Positions 18,295 through 26,304 of a DNA stretch of 64,000 nucleotides are shown in pieces. Each line of letters begins with the position of its first letter. Within the stretch, counting starts at the first letter, position 1. Source of the DNA: Roseovarius sp. THAF27. Lineage in GTDB: Bacteria > Pseudomonadota > Alphaproteobacteria > Rhodobacterales > Rhodobacteraceae. The notes under the pieces are model-generated. The model saw only the letters and a program-made list of their open reading frames with translations. It had not been told where the DNA came from and made no database searches. The stretch lies in the NCBI RefSeq assembly GCF_009363655.1, contig NZ_CP045393.1, forward strand, positions 4,131,116 to 4,195,115, in the 5' to 3' direction. A program made the translations under genes and the position numbers.

Positions 18295-19725
18295 ATGGCA
18301 GGTCAATTCGACTATTTCGCGGTGTTTGCCGAGATGCGCACCGGGTCCAACTTTCTCGAGGCGAACCTGAACGCGTTCGAAAGCTTCGAGTGTTTCGGCG
18401 AGGCGTTCAACCCGCATTTCATCGGCTATCCCAACCGCGACGAGATCGCCGGCGTGGCGCAGCATACGCGCGATGCCGACCCGATGCAGTTGATCAAGGC
18501 GGTGCGGGACGTGCCGGGCAAGATGGGCGGTTTCCGGTACTTTCACGATCATGACCCGCGCATCCTTGACGTGATGCTGGACGATCCGCGCTGCGCCAAG
18601 ATCATCCTGACGCGCAACCCGCTGGACAGCTATGTCAGCTGGAAGATCGCCCAGGCCACGGGCCAGTGGAAGCTGACCAACGTGAAGCGGCGCAAGGACA
18701 GCCAGGTTCGCTTCGACAAGGCCGAGTTCGAGACGCATGTGACCAAGCTGCAGGAATTTCAGGTGTTCCTGCTGAACCGGCTGCAGGCGTCGGGACAGGC
18801 GGCGTTCTACATCGCCTACGAGGATCTGCAGAACCTAGACGTGCTGAACGGTCTGGCGAAGTTCCTGGGCAGCGATGAGCGGCTGGAGGCGCTGGACGCG
18901 TCGCTGAAAAAGCAGAATCCCAGCGGACTTGAAGACAAGGTGTCCAACTTCAGGGACATGGAACAGGCCTTTGCCGGGCTCGATCCGTTCAACCTGACCC
19001 GGACGCCCAATTTCGAGCCGCGCCGGGGGCCGGCGGTGCCGGGCTTCGTGACCGGAGCCCATGCGGCGCTGCTGTACATGCCGATCCGGTCGGGACCCGA
19101 GGCGGCGGTGTGCGACTGGCTGGCGGGGCTGGATAGCGTGGCGGCGGACGACCTGCCGACCAAGCTGAACCAGAAGGACCTGCGCCAGTGGAAGCGGCGT
19201 CATCCGGGGCATCGCGGCTTTACCGTGGTGCGGCATCCCGTGGCGCGGGCCCATGCGGCGTTCTGCGACAAGATCCTGCAAACCGGGCCGGGATGTCTTG
19301 CGGACATCCGAAAGACTTTGCGCAATTTCCACAAGCTGCCGCTGCCGGGGAAGATGCCGGACGAGGGCTATGACCGCGAGGCGCACAAGCAGGCCTTTGC
19401 GGCGTTCCTGGAGTTTCTGAAGGCGAACCTTGCCGGACAGACGAATATCCGTGTGGACGCGCACTGGGCCACGCAATCGGCGATCATGCAGGGCATGGCG
19501 CAGTTCAGCCTGCCGGATCTCGTGCTGCGCGAGGAGGAACTGGCCGAGGCGCTTCCGCGGCTGGCGGCATCGGTGGGCTATGACGCGGCCGCGCGCCCGG
19601 CCACATCCGTGCCCGATCAGCCCTTTTCGATCGACGAAATTTACGACGAAGAGATCGAGACGCTGGTCAGTGACATCTACCAGCGCGACTACATGATGTT
19701 CGGGTTTCGGGCTTACGCCGCCTGA
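18295..19725 (+). CDS. Sulfotransferase with two sulfotransferase-like halves
   Basis: A 476-residue cytosolic protein. The N-terminal half (about 1-245) has the PAPS 5'-phosphosulfate loop FAEMRTGSNFLEANL and the 3'-phosphate motif ILTRNPLDSYVSWK, as in NodH/LPS-type sulfotransferases. The C-terminal half (about 255-476) repeats the plan: LYMPIRSGPEAAVCDWL as a degenerate loop and FTVVRHPVARAHAAFC as a second 3'-phosphate motif. The first half looks active; the second may be active on another position or be structural. PAPS use would release PAP, the substrate of CysQ encoded at the head of the locus. The 3' end overlaps convergent ptsN by 13 bases. Confidence 0.85.
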   Translation: MAGQFDYFAVFAEMRTGSNFLEANLNAFESFECFGEAFNPHFIGYPNRDEIAGVAQHTRDADPMQLIKAVRDVPGKMGGFRYFHDHDPRILDVMLDDPRCAKIILTRNPLDSYVSWKIAQATGQWKLTNVKRRKDSQVRFDKAEFETHVTKLQEFQVFLLNRLQASGQAAFYIAYEDLQNLDVLNGLAKFLGSDERLEALDASLKKQNPSGLEDKVSNFRDMEQAFAGLDPFNLTRTPNFEPRRGPAVPGFVTGAHAALLYMPIRSGPEAAVCDWLAGLDSVAADDLPTKLNQKDLRQWKRRHPGHRGFTVVRHPVARAHAAFCDKILQTGPGCLADIRKTLRNFHKLPLPGKMPDEGYDREAHKQAFAAFLEFLKANLAGQTNIRVDAHWATQSAIMQGMAQFSLPDLVLREEELAEALPRLAASVGYDAAARPATSVPDQPFSIDEIYDEEIETLVSDIYQRDYMMFGFRAYAA

Positions 19726-20177
19726 ACCGACTGTGCCTCGGTGATAATCGTGTGCAGCGTCGCGGGATCGTCATTGGCCCGCAGCTTGGCGCAGATCGCC
19801 GGATCGCGCAGGGTGCGCGAGACAAGCGCCAGCGCCTTGAGATGTTCCACGCCGGCATCTTCGGGCGCGAACAGGGCAAAGGCCAGGTCGACCGGCTGGC
19901 GGTCGACCGAGTTGAAGTCAATCGGCGTGTCCAGCAGCACCAGCGCACCCACGACCGAGTCGATGCCCGCCAGACGCGCATGGGGCAAGGCCACGCCATG
20001 CCCCACGCCTGTGGGTCCGAGGTTTTCGCGCTCGATCAGGGCGTCCACCACTTTTTGCGGATCGAGGCCGTAGACGGACTCGGCAATGCTGCCAAGCTCG
20101 TGCAGAAGGCGCTTTTTGCTGGACACGGAGGAATAGACCCGGACCGCGTCAGGCCGCAAAATCTGAGTGAACTGCAT
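19713..20177 (-). CDS. ptsN: Nitrogen phosphotransferase EIIA (PtsN)
   Basis: PtsN is the EIIA-Ntr protein of the nitrogen-related phosphotransfer chain and regulates potassium transport, kinases and carbon/nitrogen balance by its phosphorylation state. The 154-residue protein has the phospho-His motif GVGHGVALPHARLAG (His in LPHAR) and the typical LLHELGSIAE start. Length is normal. It follows hpf by 48 bases on the minus strand, an arrangement common in proteobacteria, though rpoN is absent here. The end overlaps the convergent sulfotransferase by 13 bases. Confidence 0.95.
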   Translation of the reverse strand: MQFTQILRPDAVRVYSSVSSKKRLLHELGSIAESVYGLDPQKVVDALIERENLGPTGVGHGVALPHARLAGIDSVVGALVLLDTPIDFNSVDRQPVDLAFALFAPEDAGVEHLKALALVSRTLRDPAICAKLRANDDPATLHTIITEAQSVQAA

Positions 20178-20225
20178 TCAGTTATGCTCCATCGGCGGCC
20201 GGTTCCGCCTTGCTAGCTCGATTGT

Positions 20226-20789
20226 TTACGGGTCGATCCATCCGATATTGCCGTCATCGCGGCGATAAACGACGTTGACCCCTTCTTTTCCTTCATTCCG
20301 GAACACGAGCACCGGGGCGCCGGCAAGTTCCATCTGCATGACTGCCTCGCCGACCGACAGAGAGGGAATATGATGCTCCATCTCTGCAACGATAACCGGC
20401 TGCAGGCTTTCGGGTTCCGATTCTCCCCCATCGGCTTCGGAGGCGAGGATATAGGCGGAAGCCTGAGAAAGTTCAATAGGTTCCGCCCGGTCGCGATGAT
20501 GGTCCTTCAAACGGCGCTTGTAGCGGCGCAACTGCTTTTCCAGTTTCTCGCTGCAATCGTCGAACGCGGCGTAGATCTCATGCGCGTGGGCCTTGGCCTG
20601 GGCGGTCAGCCCGGTGGACAGGTGGACCGTTGCCTCGCAGACGAATTCGCTCGCGCTCTTGGAAAAGATCACGTGCGCGTCCGTCGGCCGTTCGGCGTAT
20701 TTTTCCACAATGGAGTTCAACTCGTTCTCGACATGAGTCTGCAAAGCCTGGCCGACATCGATTTGTTTTCCACTGATTTGATAGCGCAT
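20226..20789 (-). CDS. hpf: Ribosome hibernation promoting factor, long form
   Basis: HPF binds the decoding centre of idle ribosomes and, in its long form, joins them as 100S dimers. The 187-residue protein has the N-terminal S30AE domain (MRYQISGKQIDVG start, about residues 1-105) and the C-terminal dimerisation domain ending VVYRRDDGNIGWIDP. Length fits the long form of alphaproteobacteria. The start has GGAGG upstream. An FNR-like motif lies 52 bases before the start. It probably shares a transcript with ptsN. Confidence 0.96.
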   Translation of the reverse strand: MRYQISGKQIDVGQALQTHVENELNSIVEKYAERPTDAHVIFSKSASEFVCEATVHLSTGLTAQAKAHAHEIYAAFDDCSEKLEKQLRRYKRRLKDHHRDRAEPIELSQASAYILASEADGGESEPESLQPVIVAEMEHHIPSLSVGEAVMQMELAGAPVLVFRNEGKEGVNVVYRRDDGNIGWIDP

Positions 20790-20840
20790 TCAGAACCTCC
20801 AACATGCGGACAGAAATGGCCTGTGGCGCGATGAGACGCG

Positions 20841-20854
20841 CTGATCCAGGTCAA
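20841..20854 (-). promoter_or_regulatory. Candidate FNR/Dnr-type box upstream of hpf
   Basis: The minus strand reads TTGACCTGGATCAG, matching TTGAT-N4-ATCAA at 8 of 10 fixed positions. It is 52 bases before the hpf start, a suitable place for activation by an oxygen- or nitric-oxide-responsive Crp/FNR regulator. The rest of the 228-base gap between hpf and lptB shows no gene. Confidence 0.4.
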
Positions 20855-21017
20855 ATCCGTGAGGGATGTAATGACGTTTTCTGTGTGCCCGGGCCCGGCC
20901 CAAAGGATGGGTCGCACGGCTCGAACAGTGCAAAAACCGAAAGCGTCATACCTCATTTGATCCGCGATATGGGCATCTTGTCAATGGAGATTGCGTGAGG
21001 GCCCGGCGCAAGATCGC

Positions 21018-21776
21018 TCAGGATATACGAAAATTTTCGCCGAGGTAGACGCGGCGGACGTTTTCGTTCGACACGACCTCGGACGGGGTGCCCGACATCA
21101 GGACCTTGCCGTCATGCAGGATATAGGCACGGTCCACGATTTCGAGCGTTTCGCGCACGTTGTGGTCGGTGATCAGTACGCCGATGCCGCGCTTCTTGAG
21201 GTCGGCGACCAGGTGGCGGATATCGCCGACCGAGATCGGATCGACCCCGGCAAAGGGTTCGTCCAGCAGCAGGTACTTGGGCTGGGCGGCAAGGCAGCGG
21301 GCAATCTCCACCCGGCGCCGCTCACCGCCCGACAGGGCCAGCGCGGGGGCGCGGCGCAGGTGCTCGATGGAAAATTCCGACAGCAATTCCTCGAGCCGCT
21401 CGCGGCGCTTGTGGCGGCTGTCCTTCGAGATATCGAGGATCGCCATGATGTTGTCCTCGACCGACATGCCGCGAAAGATCGACATTTCCTGCGGCAGGTA
21501 GCCGACGCCCAGCTTGGCGCGGCGATACATCGGCAGGTTGGTCACGTCGCGCCCGTCGATCCGCACATGCCCGCCCTCGGGATGGATCAGCCCGGCGATG
21601 GCGTAGAAGGTCGTCGTCTTGCCCGACCCGTTCGGGCCGAGAAGCGCCACGACCTCGCCCTGGCGCAGGGAGAGGGTGACATCGCGGATGACGACGCGCT
21701 TCTTGTAGCTCTTGCGCAGGTTCTCGACCGACAGGCCGGTGCTTTCGTGGGCGATATGCAACTCGGGCCGGGCCAT
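21018..21776 (-). CDS. lptB: LPS export ABC transporter ATPase LptB
   Basis: LptB powers extraction of lipopolysaccharide from the inner membrane as part of LptB2FGC. The 252-residue protein has Walker A GPNGSGKTTT, the Q-loop region GYLPQEMSIFRG, signature LSGGERRRVEIAR, Walker B YLLLDEPFAGVDP and switch His TDHNVRE. The start could be GTG at 21779 or ATG at 21776; I took the ATG, which overlaps the lptA stop as TGATG. It is the last of the rnd-lptC-lptA-lptB group. lptF/lptG are not in this window. Confidence 0.97.
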   Translation of the reverse strand: MARPELHIAHESTGLSVENLRKSYKKRVVIRDVTLSLRQGEVVALLGPNGSGKTTTFYAIAGLIHPEGGHVRIDGRDVTNLPMYRRAKLGVGYLPQEMSIFRGMSVEDNIMAILDISKDSRHKRRERLEELLSEFSIEHLRRAPALALSGGERRRVEIARCLAAQPKYLLLDEPFAGVDPISVGDIRHLVADLKKRGIGVLITDHNVRETLEIVDRAYILHDGKVLMSGTPSEVVSNENVRRVYLGENFRIS

Positions 21777-22273
21777 CACTCGTTCCCGTCCTCGGGTTGC
21801 AGGATCGTCTTGACGCGGCCCGTGACACGGGCGGTCCCGGCCCGCGTGTCGACGAACATCTTGTCACCGCTCAGCGCGTTGATACCCTGAACGAGGAGCA
21901 CGTCGCCCTCCATCTCGATCAGGCCGGTGTCGACGTTGTAATCGGCGCGCGACGCCTCGGCCGCATCCTCGCCGCTGACAAGGGTGACGCCGCCGGTCGC
22001 CTGAAGCTCTTCGATGCCGCTTTGATCGCTCTTGTAGACCACCAGAACGCGGGGCGCGGACAGGCGCATCTCGCCCTGTCCGATCAGAACGTTGCCGGTA
22101 AAGACCGCGGTGCCGTCCTGCTGGTTCACGTCCAGATTGTCGGCGGTGACCTCGACCGGAAGGCTGCTGTCCTGCGCGGTGTTGCCGAAGGCGACCTGCG
22201 CGCCCTGGGCGGCGGCGCCAAGTGGCTGGCACAACAAAATGACTGCAATCAAAATGCGAAACGAATGGGTCAC
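21776..22273 (-). CDS. lptA: LPS transport periplasmic protein LptA
   Basis: LptA forms the periplasmic bridge that carries lipopolysaccharide from LptC to LptD. The 165-residue protein has a signal peptide (about residues 1-22, ending GAAAQ) and an OstA-like beta-jellyroll with LPVEVTADNLDVNQQDGTAVF and repeated GNV/GDV segments. The start is a GTG that overlaps the lptC stop (GTGA). A longer open frame exists upstream but runs through lptC and rnd out of frame and has no family support. Gene order lptC-lptA-lptB is conserved in proteobacteria. Confidence 0.93.
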   Translation of the reverse strand: MTHSFRILIAVILLCQPLGAAAQGAQVAFGNTAQDSSLPVEVTADNLDVNQQDGTAVFTGNVLIGQGEMRLSAPRVLVVYKSDQSGIEELQATGGVTLVSGEDAAEASRADYNVDTGLIEMEGDVLLVQGINALSGDKMFVDTRAGTARVTGRVKTILQPEDGNE

Positions 22274-22893
22274 TGATCTGGGTCCTCGGACGGCTGCGGA
22301 GTATATACCAGCTTCACCCCTTCGGTGAAAACCAAATGTGCCTCGCCGGTTTCGTCGTCCTCGGACAAGACCATGCGCCCCGCGGTCAGGTCTCCGGCGG
22401 GGCCGGTGCCCGACACGGGGCCGGGCGTTTCGGCGTAAAGCACGTCCAGCTTTGCGTTCAGCCGCTCGGTGGTCATCTCGTAGCCGGTGGTCGTGTCGAT
22501 ATGGACGTTGCCCATCAGCGAGGCGTTCAGATCGGATTGGTGCATGTCGCCGCGATCGGACCTGACGGTCACCATGCCGCCGGAAAACAACCGCATCTCG
22601 GCGGTGACATCCTCGGCGTTGATCAGGCGGGGATCGTCCGTTGCCGGGCGGGCGGTTTCGGCGGTGATCGTCACCTCGTCCCCGCCGCTGGTCACGCCGG
22701 CAAAGGCCGCGTTCGTCGCGCCCTGGTCGCGCGCGCGCTGCTCCAGGTCGATATTGGCGATGGGGATGGATTTGGTCGGGTCGATATGGCGCGAAATCAG
22801 GAAGATCGTGGACAACAGGCCAAGCGCGGCCAACGGCAGGATGATCTTCATCCAGGCCACCAGGCGCGAGTAGAAGTTGTCGGTCGTTGCCAT
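22270..22893 (-). CDS. lptC: LPS export ABC transporter periplasmic protein LptC
   Basis: LptC is the membrane-anchored partner that receives lipopolysaccharide from LptB2FG and hands it to LptA. The 207-residue protein has one N-terminal membrane segment (about residues 15-34, MKIILPLAALGLLSTIFLIS) and a periplasmic body with a jellyroll-like repeat pattern. Its stop overlaps the lptA GTG by four bases, and it begins two bases after the rnd stop. Sequence conservation in LptC is low, so the assignment leans on size, topology and position. Confidence 0.9.
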   Translation of the reverse strand: MATTDNFYSRLVAWMKIILPLAALGLLSTIFLISRHIDPTKSIPIANIDLEQRARDQGATNAAFAGVTSGGDEVTITAETARPATDDPRLINAEDVTAEMRLFSGGMVTVRSDRGDMHQSDLNASLMGNVHIDTTTGYEMTTERLNAKLDVLYAETPGPVSGTGPAGDLTAGRMVLSEDDETGEAHLVFTEGVKLVYTPQPSEDPDQ

Positions 22894-22895
22894 GG

Positions 22896-23507
22896 TCAGT
22901 GCGCAAAGATATCCGTTTCGGGCCAGCCGGCCAGGTCCAGCCGGGCCCGCGTCGGCAGAAAGTCGAAACAGCTTTGGGCCAGCTCGGTGCGGCCCTCGCG
23001 GGCCAGCCTGGCGTCCAGTTCCGAGCGCAGCCGATGCAGGTAAAGAACGTCAGAGGCGGCATAGTCCAGCTGCGCGTCGCTCAGTTCGGGCGCGCCCCAG
23101 TCCGACGATTGCTGTTGCTTGGAAATATCGACGCCCAGCAGTTCCTGAAGCAGGTATTTCAGCCCGTGCCGGTCGGTATAGGTGCGGATAAGCTTGCTGG
23201 CGATCTTGGTGCAGTAGACAGGCGCGGCCAGCGCGCCGAAGGCGTTGAACATCGCGGCAATATCGAAGCGACCGAAATGGAACAGCTTCAGGACGCAGGG
23301 ATCGGTCAGAAGACGTTCGAGGTTGGGCGCGCTGGTCTGGCCCTGCATCACCTGAACGATATGCGCGTCGCCGTCGCCGCCCGACAGCTGCACGACGCAA
23401 AGCCTGTCCCGATGGGGGTTGAGCCCCATCGTTTCACAATCGATGGCGACGACGGACCCAAGATCGAGGTCGTCCGGAAGGTCCGATTTGTAGAAGTGAT
23501 TGGCCAT
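22896..23507 (-). CDS. rnd: Ribonuclease D-like 3'-5' exonuclease
   Basis: A DEDD-family 3'-5' exonuclease acting on RNA 3' ends (tRNA maturation in E. coli). The 203-residue form has the Exo I motif VAIDCETMGL (Asp and Glu), Exo II near LFHFGRFDIAAM and Exo III DYAASDVLYLHRL (Tyr-x3-Asp). It lacks the HRDC domains of E. coli RNase D; this short form is usual in Rhodobacterales. An in-frame start at 23534 adds nine residues; I prefer the ATG at 23507, which gives MANHFYKSDLP. It leads the lptCAB operon, an arrangement common in alphaproteobacteria. Confidence 0.9.
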   Translation of the reverse strand: MANHFYKSDLPDDLDLGSVVAIDCETMGLNPHRDRLCVVQLSGGDGDAHIVQVMQGQTSAPNLERLLTDPCVLKLFHFGRFDIAAMFNAFGALAAPVYCTKIASKLIRTYTDRHGLKYLLQELLGVDISKQQQSSDWGAPELSDAQLDYAASDVLYLHRLRSELDARLAREGRTELAQSCFDFLPTRARLDLAGWPETDIFAH

Positions 23508-23810
23508 GATCCGCCCGCTTGTTTTCGAACTCATATAGGGCGCTGCCGCGCGATGTGCGCCTGCTTAAGCGAAAAGATGCGGACGCTCAACGAAAAGCAA
23601 TCGCGTGGCCCGTCTTTGGACCGATCACGACATACGTGGTAGTGTGGTCTTGCACCGTCAAGCCGTGGCGTTGCCCTGGCGTGAGTCACCTGCAGTCCGT
23701 TGCCTTTGGTCCGATGTGACAGTCGCCGGAATTACAAGTTTTCGACATGTGTATTTGTAACGATGAACCGGGGCGTTTTCTGCCCGCAATTCATTCAGGC
23801 GAGGTTCACG

Positions 23811-25790
23811 ATGAAAGATATCATCACACTGCTGATGGCCCTGACGGCGCCCGAGCCGGACGGGAGGTATTTCGAGACCCTGTTGGCTCGGGGCGAAGGC
23901 GCCCCCGTCGAGATCGTGTCTTGTCGCGACCCGATGGCGATGTCGGAAATCGTCGGCGAGACGATCCTTTGCGGAACGGTCACCGTGCCGGAGGATCACG
24001 ACGCGCCGCAGAACGGGCAAAGTGTCGACCTCGCTTTTGCGATCCTGCGATCCGAGACGACCTATCCGGCCCCGGACCCGCTGGTTTACCTGCATGGCGG
24101 GCCGGGGATCGGTAACCTGAACAGCGGTCTGAGCTTCATGGCGGACGCCTTTGCGCCGTTTCGTGCCAATCGCGACGTGATCATCTTCGATCAGCGGGCC
24201 GCGGGCATCTCTTCGGGCAGCGTGGTCTGCAACGAGCAGATTGCGCAGAATGTCAGCCAGGTCATGACCGAGGAGACCGGCGCGCTGGAAGCGGACCCGG
24301 AGGGAAACCCCGTGGTCAGCCAGTTCCTGAAGGATTGCCTGTCCGAGATCGAAGCGGACGGCACGGATCTTTCGAAATACAACACGCGGCAGAACGCGCT
24401 GGACGTGCCGATGATCCTGACCGCGCTGGGCTACGAGGAATGGAACCTTTACGGCATTTCCTACGGTACCAAGCTGACGCTGGAGGTGTTGCGCACTGCG
24501 CCCGAGGGTGTCCGGTCAGCCGTGATCGACGGCGTCGCGCCCCCGTGGGTCAGGCTTTATGACACGCTGACCCTGCCACTGGCGGAATCGATGCAGCGGC
24601 TGGTCGAGGATTGCGCCGCGGACACGGCCTGTGACACCGCCTATCCTGATCTGGGCGGGGTGCTGCGCGACGTCATCGCGCGGTCGACGGCGGGGGACCT
24701 GGTGGTCGACGGCGCGACCATTCCGCCGCAACTGGTGCTCAGCTTCTTCTCGCAGCGCAACGATCGGTTCAACCTCGGCTCGCTCACGCCGTATATCCCC
24801 GCGATGGTGTACGAGTTGCACCGGGGAGAGGACACGCCGACCATCGAGATGGTCGTGAAGGACTGGAATTTCTCGGTGCCGCAGCCGGATGCGGAGGCGG
24901 TTCTTGCGGCACGGCGGGACGATCTGACCGAGCAGCAGGTGCACCTGCTGCAGATGGCGCTGGGAGATGCCGAGATCATCGAGGATGCCACAGCGGCGCT
25001 CGGGATCGCCGTGGCTGACCTGCGCCGTCAGTTGCGCCGTGACCGCGTGCTGGGCCCGATGCCGGGATTGTTCGATGCCGAAATGTCGGCCGCCGTGCCC
25101 GACACGATCGTCACCTCGGATGCCGCCCGCGCGACACTGGAAGGATACTCGGCGCTGCAGTTGGGCGAACCCACGCGCGCCAGGTTGTCGGAGTTTGTCG
25201 AAACGCATTTCGAGGGGCCACATCTTGCGCGCCTGCTGGCCATCGTGGAGGCGATGACCGACGAAGAAGTCGCCGCCGTCTATGCCGACGCTGCGCAATC
25301 GGTGCAGTCTCACACGTTGGAGTTTCAGCAGAACTCCATCGACCTGATGCTCTACGCATGCCAGGAGGATGTGCCGTACAACACGATGGAAGGTTACCGG
25401 CAGACGGTCGCGGAACAGCCCTTTGACGTGACGGCTTTTTTCGATGGCCCGGCCATGGGCGTCTACACGGCTTGCAAGGCGTTCACGCCGGCGCCGCGCG
25501 ACAATTGGCACGAGGTGGTGGAAAGCGATATTCCCACGGTTTCAATCGGGTCGGGATGGGACACGCAGACTGCTGCAAGCTGGGCAAAGGAGGCCACGCG
25601 CGGGCTGAGCAACGCGCAGCACTTCTTCATTGCCGAGGCCGGTCACGGCGCGCTGGCTTATGTCGATTGCGTCGGGGACATGACCGTGGCCTTCGTCAAT
25701 GATCCCTCACGCAGGCTCGACAATTCCTGCGTCGAGGCGACGGCGGTTCCAGCGTTCCATATCGCACCTTGGGTCGAGACGGCACAGTAA
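23811..25790 (+). CDS. Alpha/beta hydrolase of the proline iminopeptidase/TAP-like family
   Basis: A 659-residue serine hydrolase, probably a peptidase. Visible are the oxyanion segment LVYLHGGPGIGN, the nucleophile elbow GISYGTKLT (Ser), an Asp candidate in SIGSGWDTQTA and the His in AEAGHGALAY near the C-terminus. The long insert between elbow and acid is usual in secreted tripeptidyl aminopeptidases (TAP). The N-terminus MKDIITLLMALTAPEP is weakly hydrophobic, so export is possible but not clear. The ATG at 23811 has GAGG six bases upstream; earlier starts at 23700 and 23763 are less likely. It sits between core genes and the left edge of the accessory block. Substrate unknown. Confidence 0.83.
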   Translation: MKDIITLLMALTAPEPDGRYFETLLARGEGAPVEIVSCRDPMAMSEIVGETILCGTVTVPEDHDAPQNGQSVDLAFAILRSETTYPAPDPLVYLHGGPGIGNLNSGLSFMADAFAPFRANRDVIIFDQRAAGISSGSVVCNEQIAQNVSQVMTEETGALEADPEGNPVVSQFLKDCLSEIEADGTDLSKYNTRQNALDVPMILTALGYEEWNLYGISYGTKLTLEVLRTAPEGVRSAVIDGVAPPWVRLYDTLTLPLAESMQRLVEDCAADTACDTAYPDLGGVLRDVIARSTAGDLVVDGATIPPQLVLSFFSQRNDRFNLGSLTPYIPAMVYELHRGEDTPTIEMVVKDWNFSVPQPDAEAVLAARRDDLTEQQVHLLQMALGDAEIIEDATAALGIAVADLRRQLRRDRVLGPMPGLFDAEMSAAVPDTIVTSDAARATLEGYSALQLGEPTRARLSEFVETHFEGPHLARLLAIVEAMTDEEVAAVYADAAQSVQSHTLEFQQNSIDLMLYACQEDVPYNTMEGYRQTVAEQPFDVTAFFDGPAMGVYTACKAFTPAPRDNWHEVVESDIPTVSIGSGWDTQTAASWAKEATRGLSNAQHFFIAEAGHGALAYVDCVGDMTVAFVNDPSRRLDNSCVEATAVPAFHIAPWVETAQ

Positions 25791-25841
25791 ACCCCGAAGG
25801 CGACGAACCCTTGTAGAGAGGACTGAGATGTATCCAGGAAA

Positions 25842-25863
25842 GTGGTGCCACTGAAGGGCATCG
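25842..25863 (+). repeat. Imperfect copy of the tRNA-Thr 3' end (candidate attL)
   Basis: The 22 bases beginning GTGGTGCCACTGAAGGG match the complement of the tRNA-Thr 3' end at 43343-43364 at 19 of 22 positions, in the same orientation. The first 17 bases differ at only one position. A direct repeat of the tRNA 3' end at the far side of an integrase-bearing block is what tRNA-targeted integration leaves behind. Confidence 0.55.
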
Positions 25864-26304
25864 CCTTCATGCTCACGCGTGTCTCTCTGTGACCGATGGG
25901 AGTGCTTACCTCATTGTAATTATGAAATTAAATGCCCGGATAAGTCGTCCTTTGCCTCGGCGTATCCTCTAACCTTGGGTGGATATGATTTGCGTGCCAG
26001 GGACAGACTTTCATCAACCTTCGTCAAAAATGCGCCAGTTGCGATTGGCCCGTTGTCGTTGCCATAGGCAAACTCGAGTAAATTCGAGAATCCGGTTTCG
26101 ATAACTGCTTCGCCGCACTGTCCGAAGGTGTAGACGTCAGCCAAGGACCGCCTGCGCAGCACGGTCCTTTCATTCAAGTCGCCACCGCTTAGAATATTGC
26201 CAAGGCGTTTATGAACGTGGCGCCGAAGTGTCGAACCTTGTAACTCGAAACCCTGCTGCTTTGGACGACACCGCGATCCGGATTGATCCTTGTCCAAGGA
26301 TCGC
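25864..26304. other. Non-coding or decayed stretch at the left end of the accessory block
   Basis: No gene is convincing here. A 125-codon open frame runs on the minus strand from 26297 to 25920, but it has no ribosome site I can support and no recognisable family. Its middle (about residues 45-105) looks protein-like, so it could be a gene remnant. Base composition is less GC-rich than the neighbours. Confidence 0.4.

Noticed and set aside
16399..18738. A 779-codon open frame on the minus strand
   Set aside because: It is antisense to the branching transferase and sulfotransferase genes, has no ribosome site, and is rich in Arg, His and Leu as expected from the third-frame shadow of GC-rich coding DNA.
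22274..23062. N-terminal extension of lptA
   Set aside because: It overlaps lptC and rnd out of frame; the GTG at 22273 overlaps the lptC stop and precedes a proper signal peptide.
25920..26297. A 125-codon minus-strand frame
   Set aside because: No ribosome site and no recognisable family; kept only as a note in the gene-free stretch.
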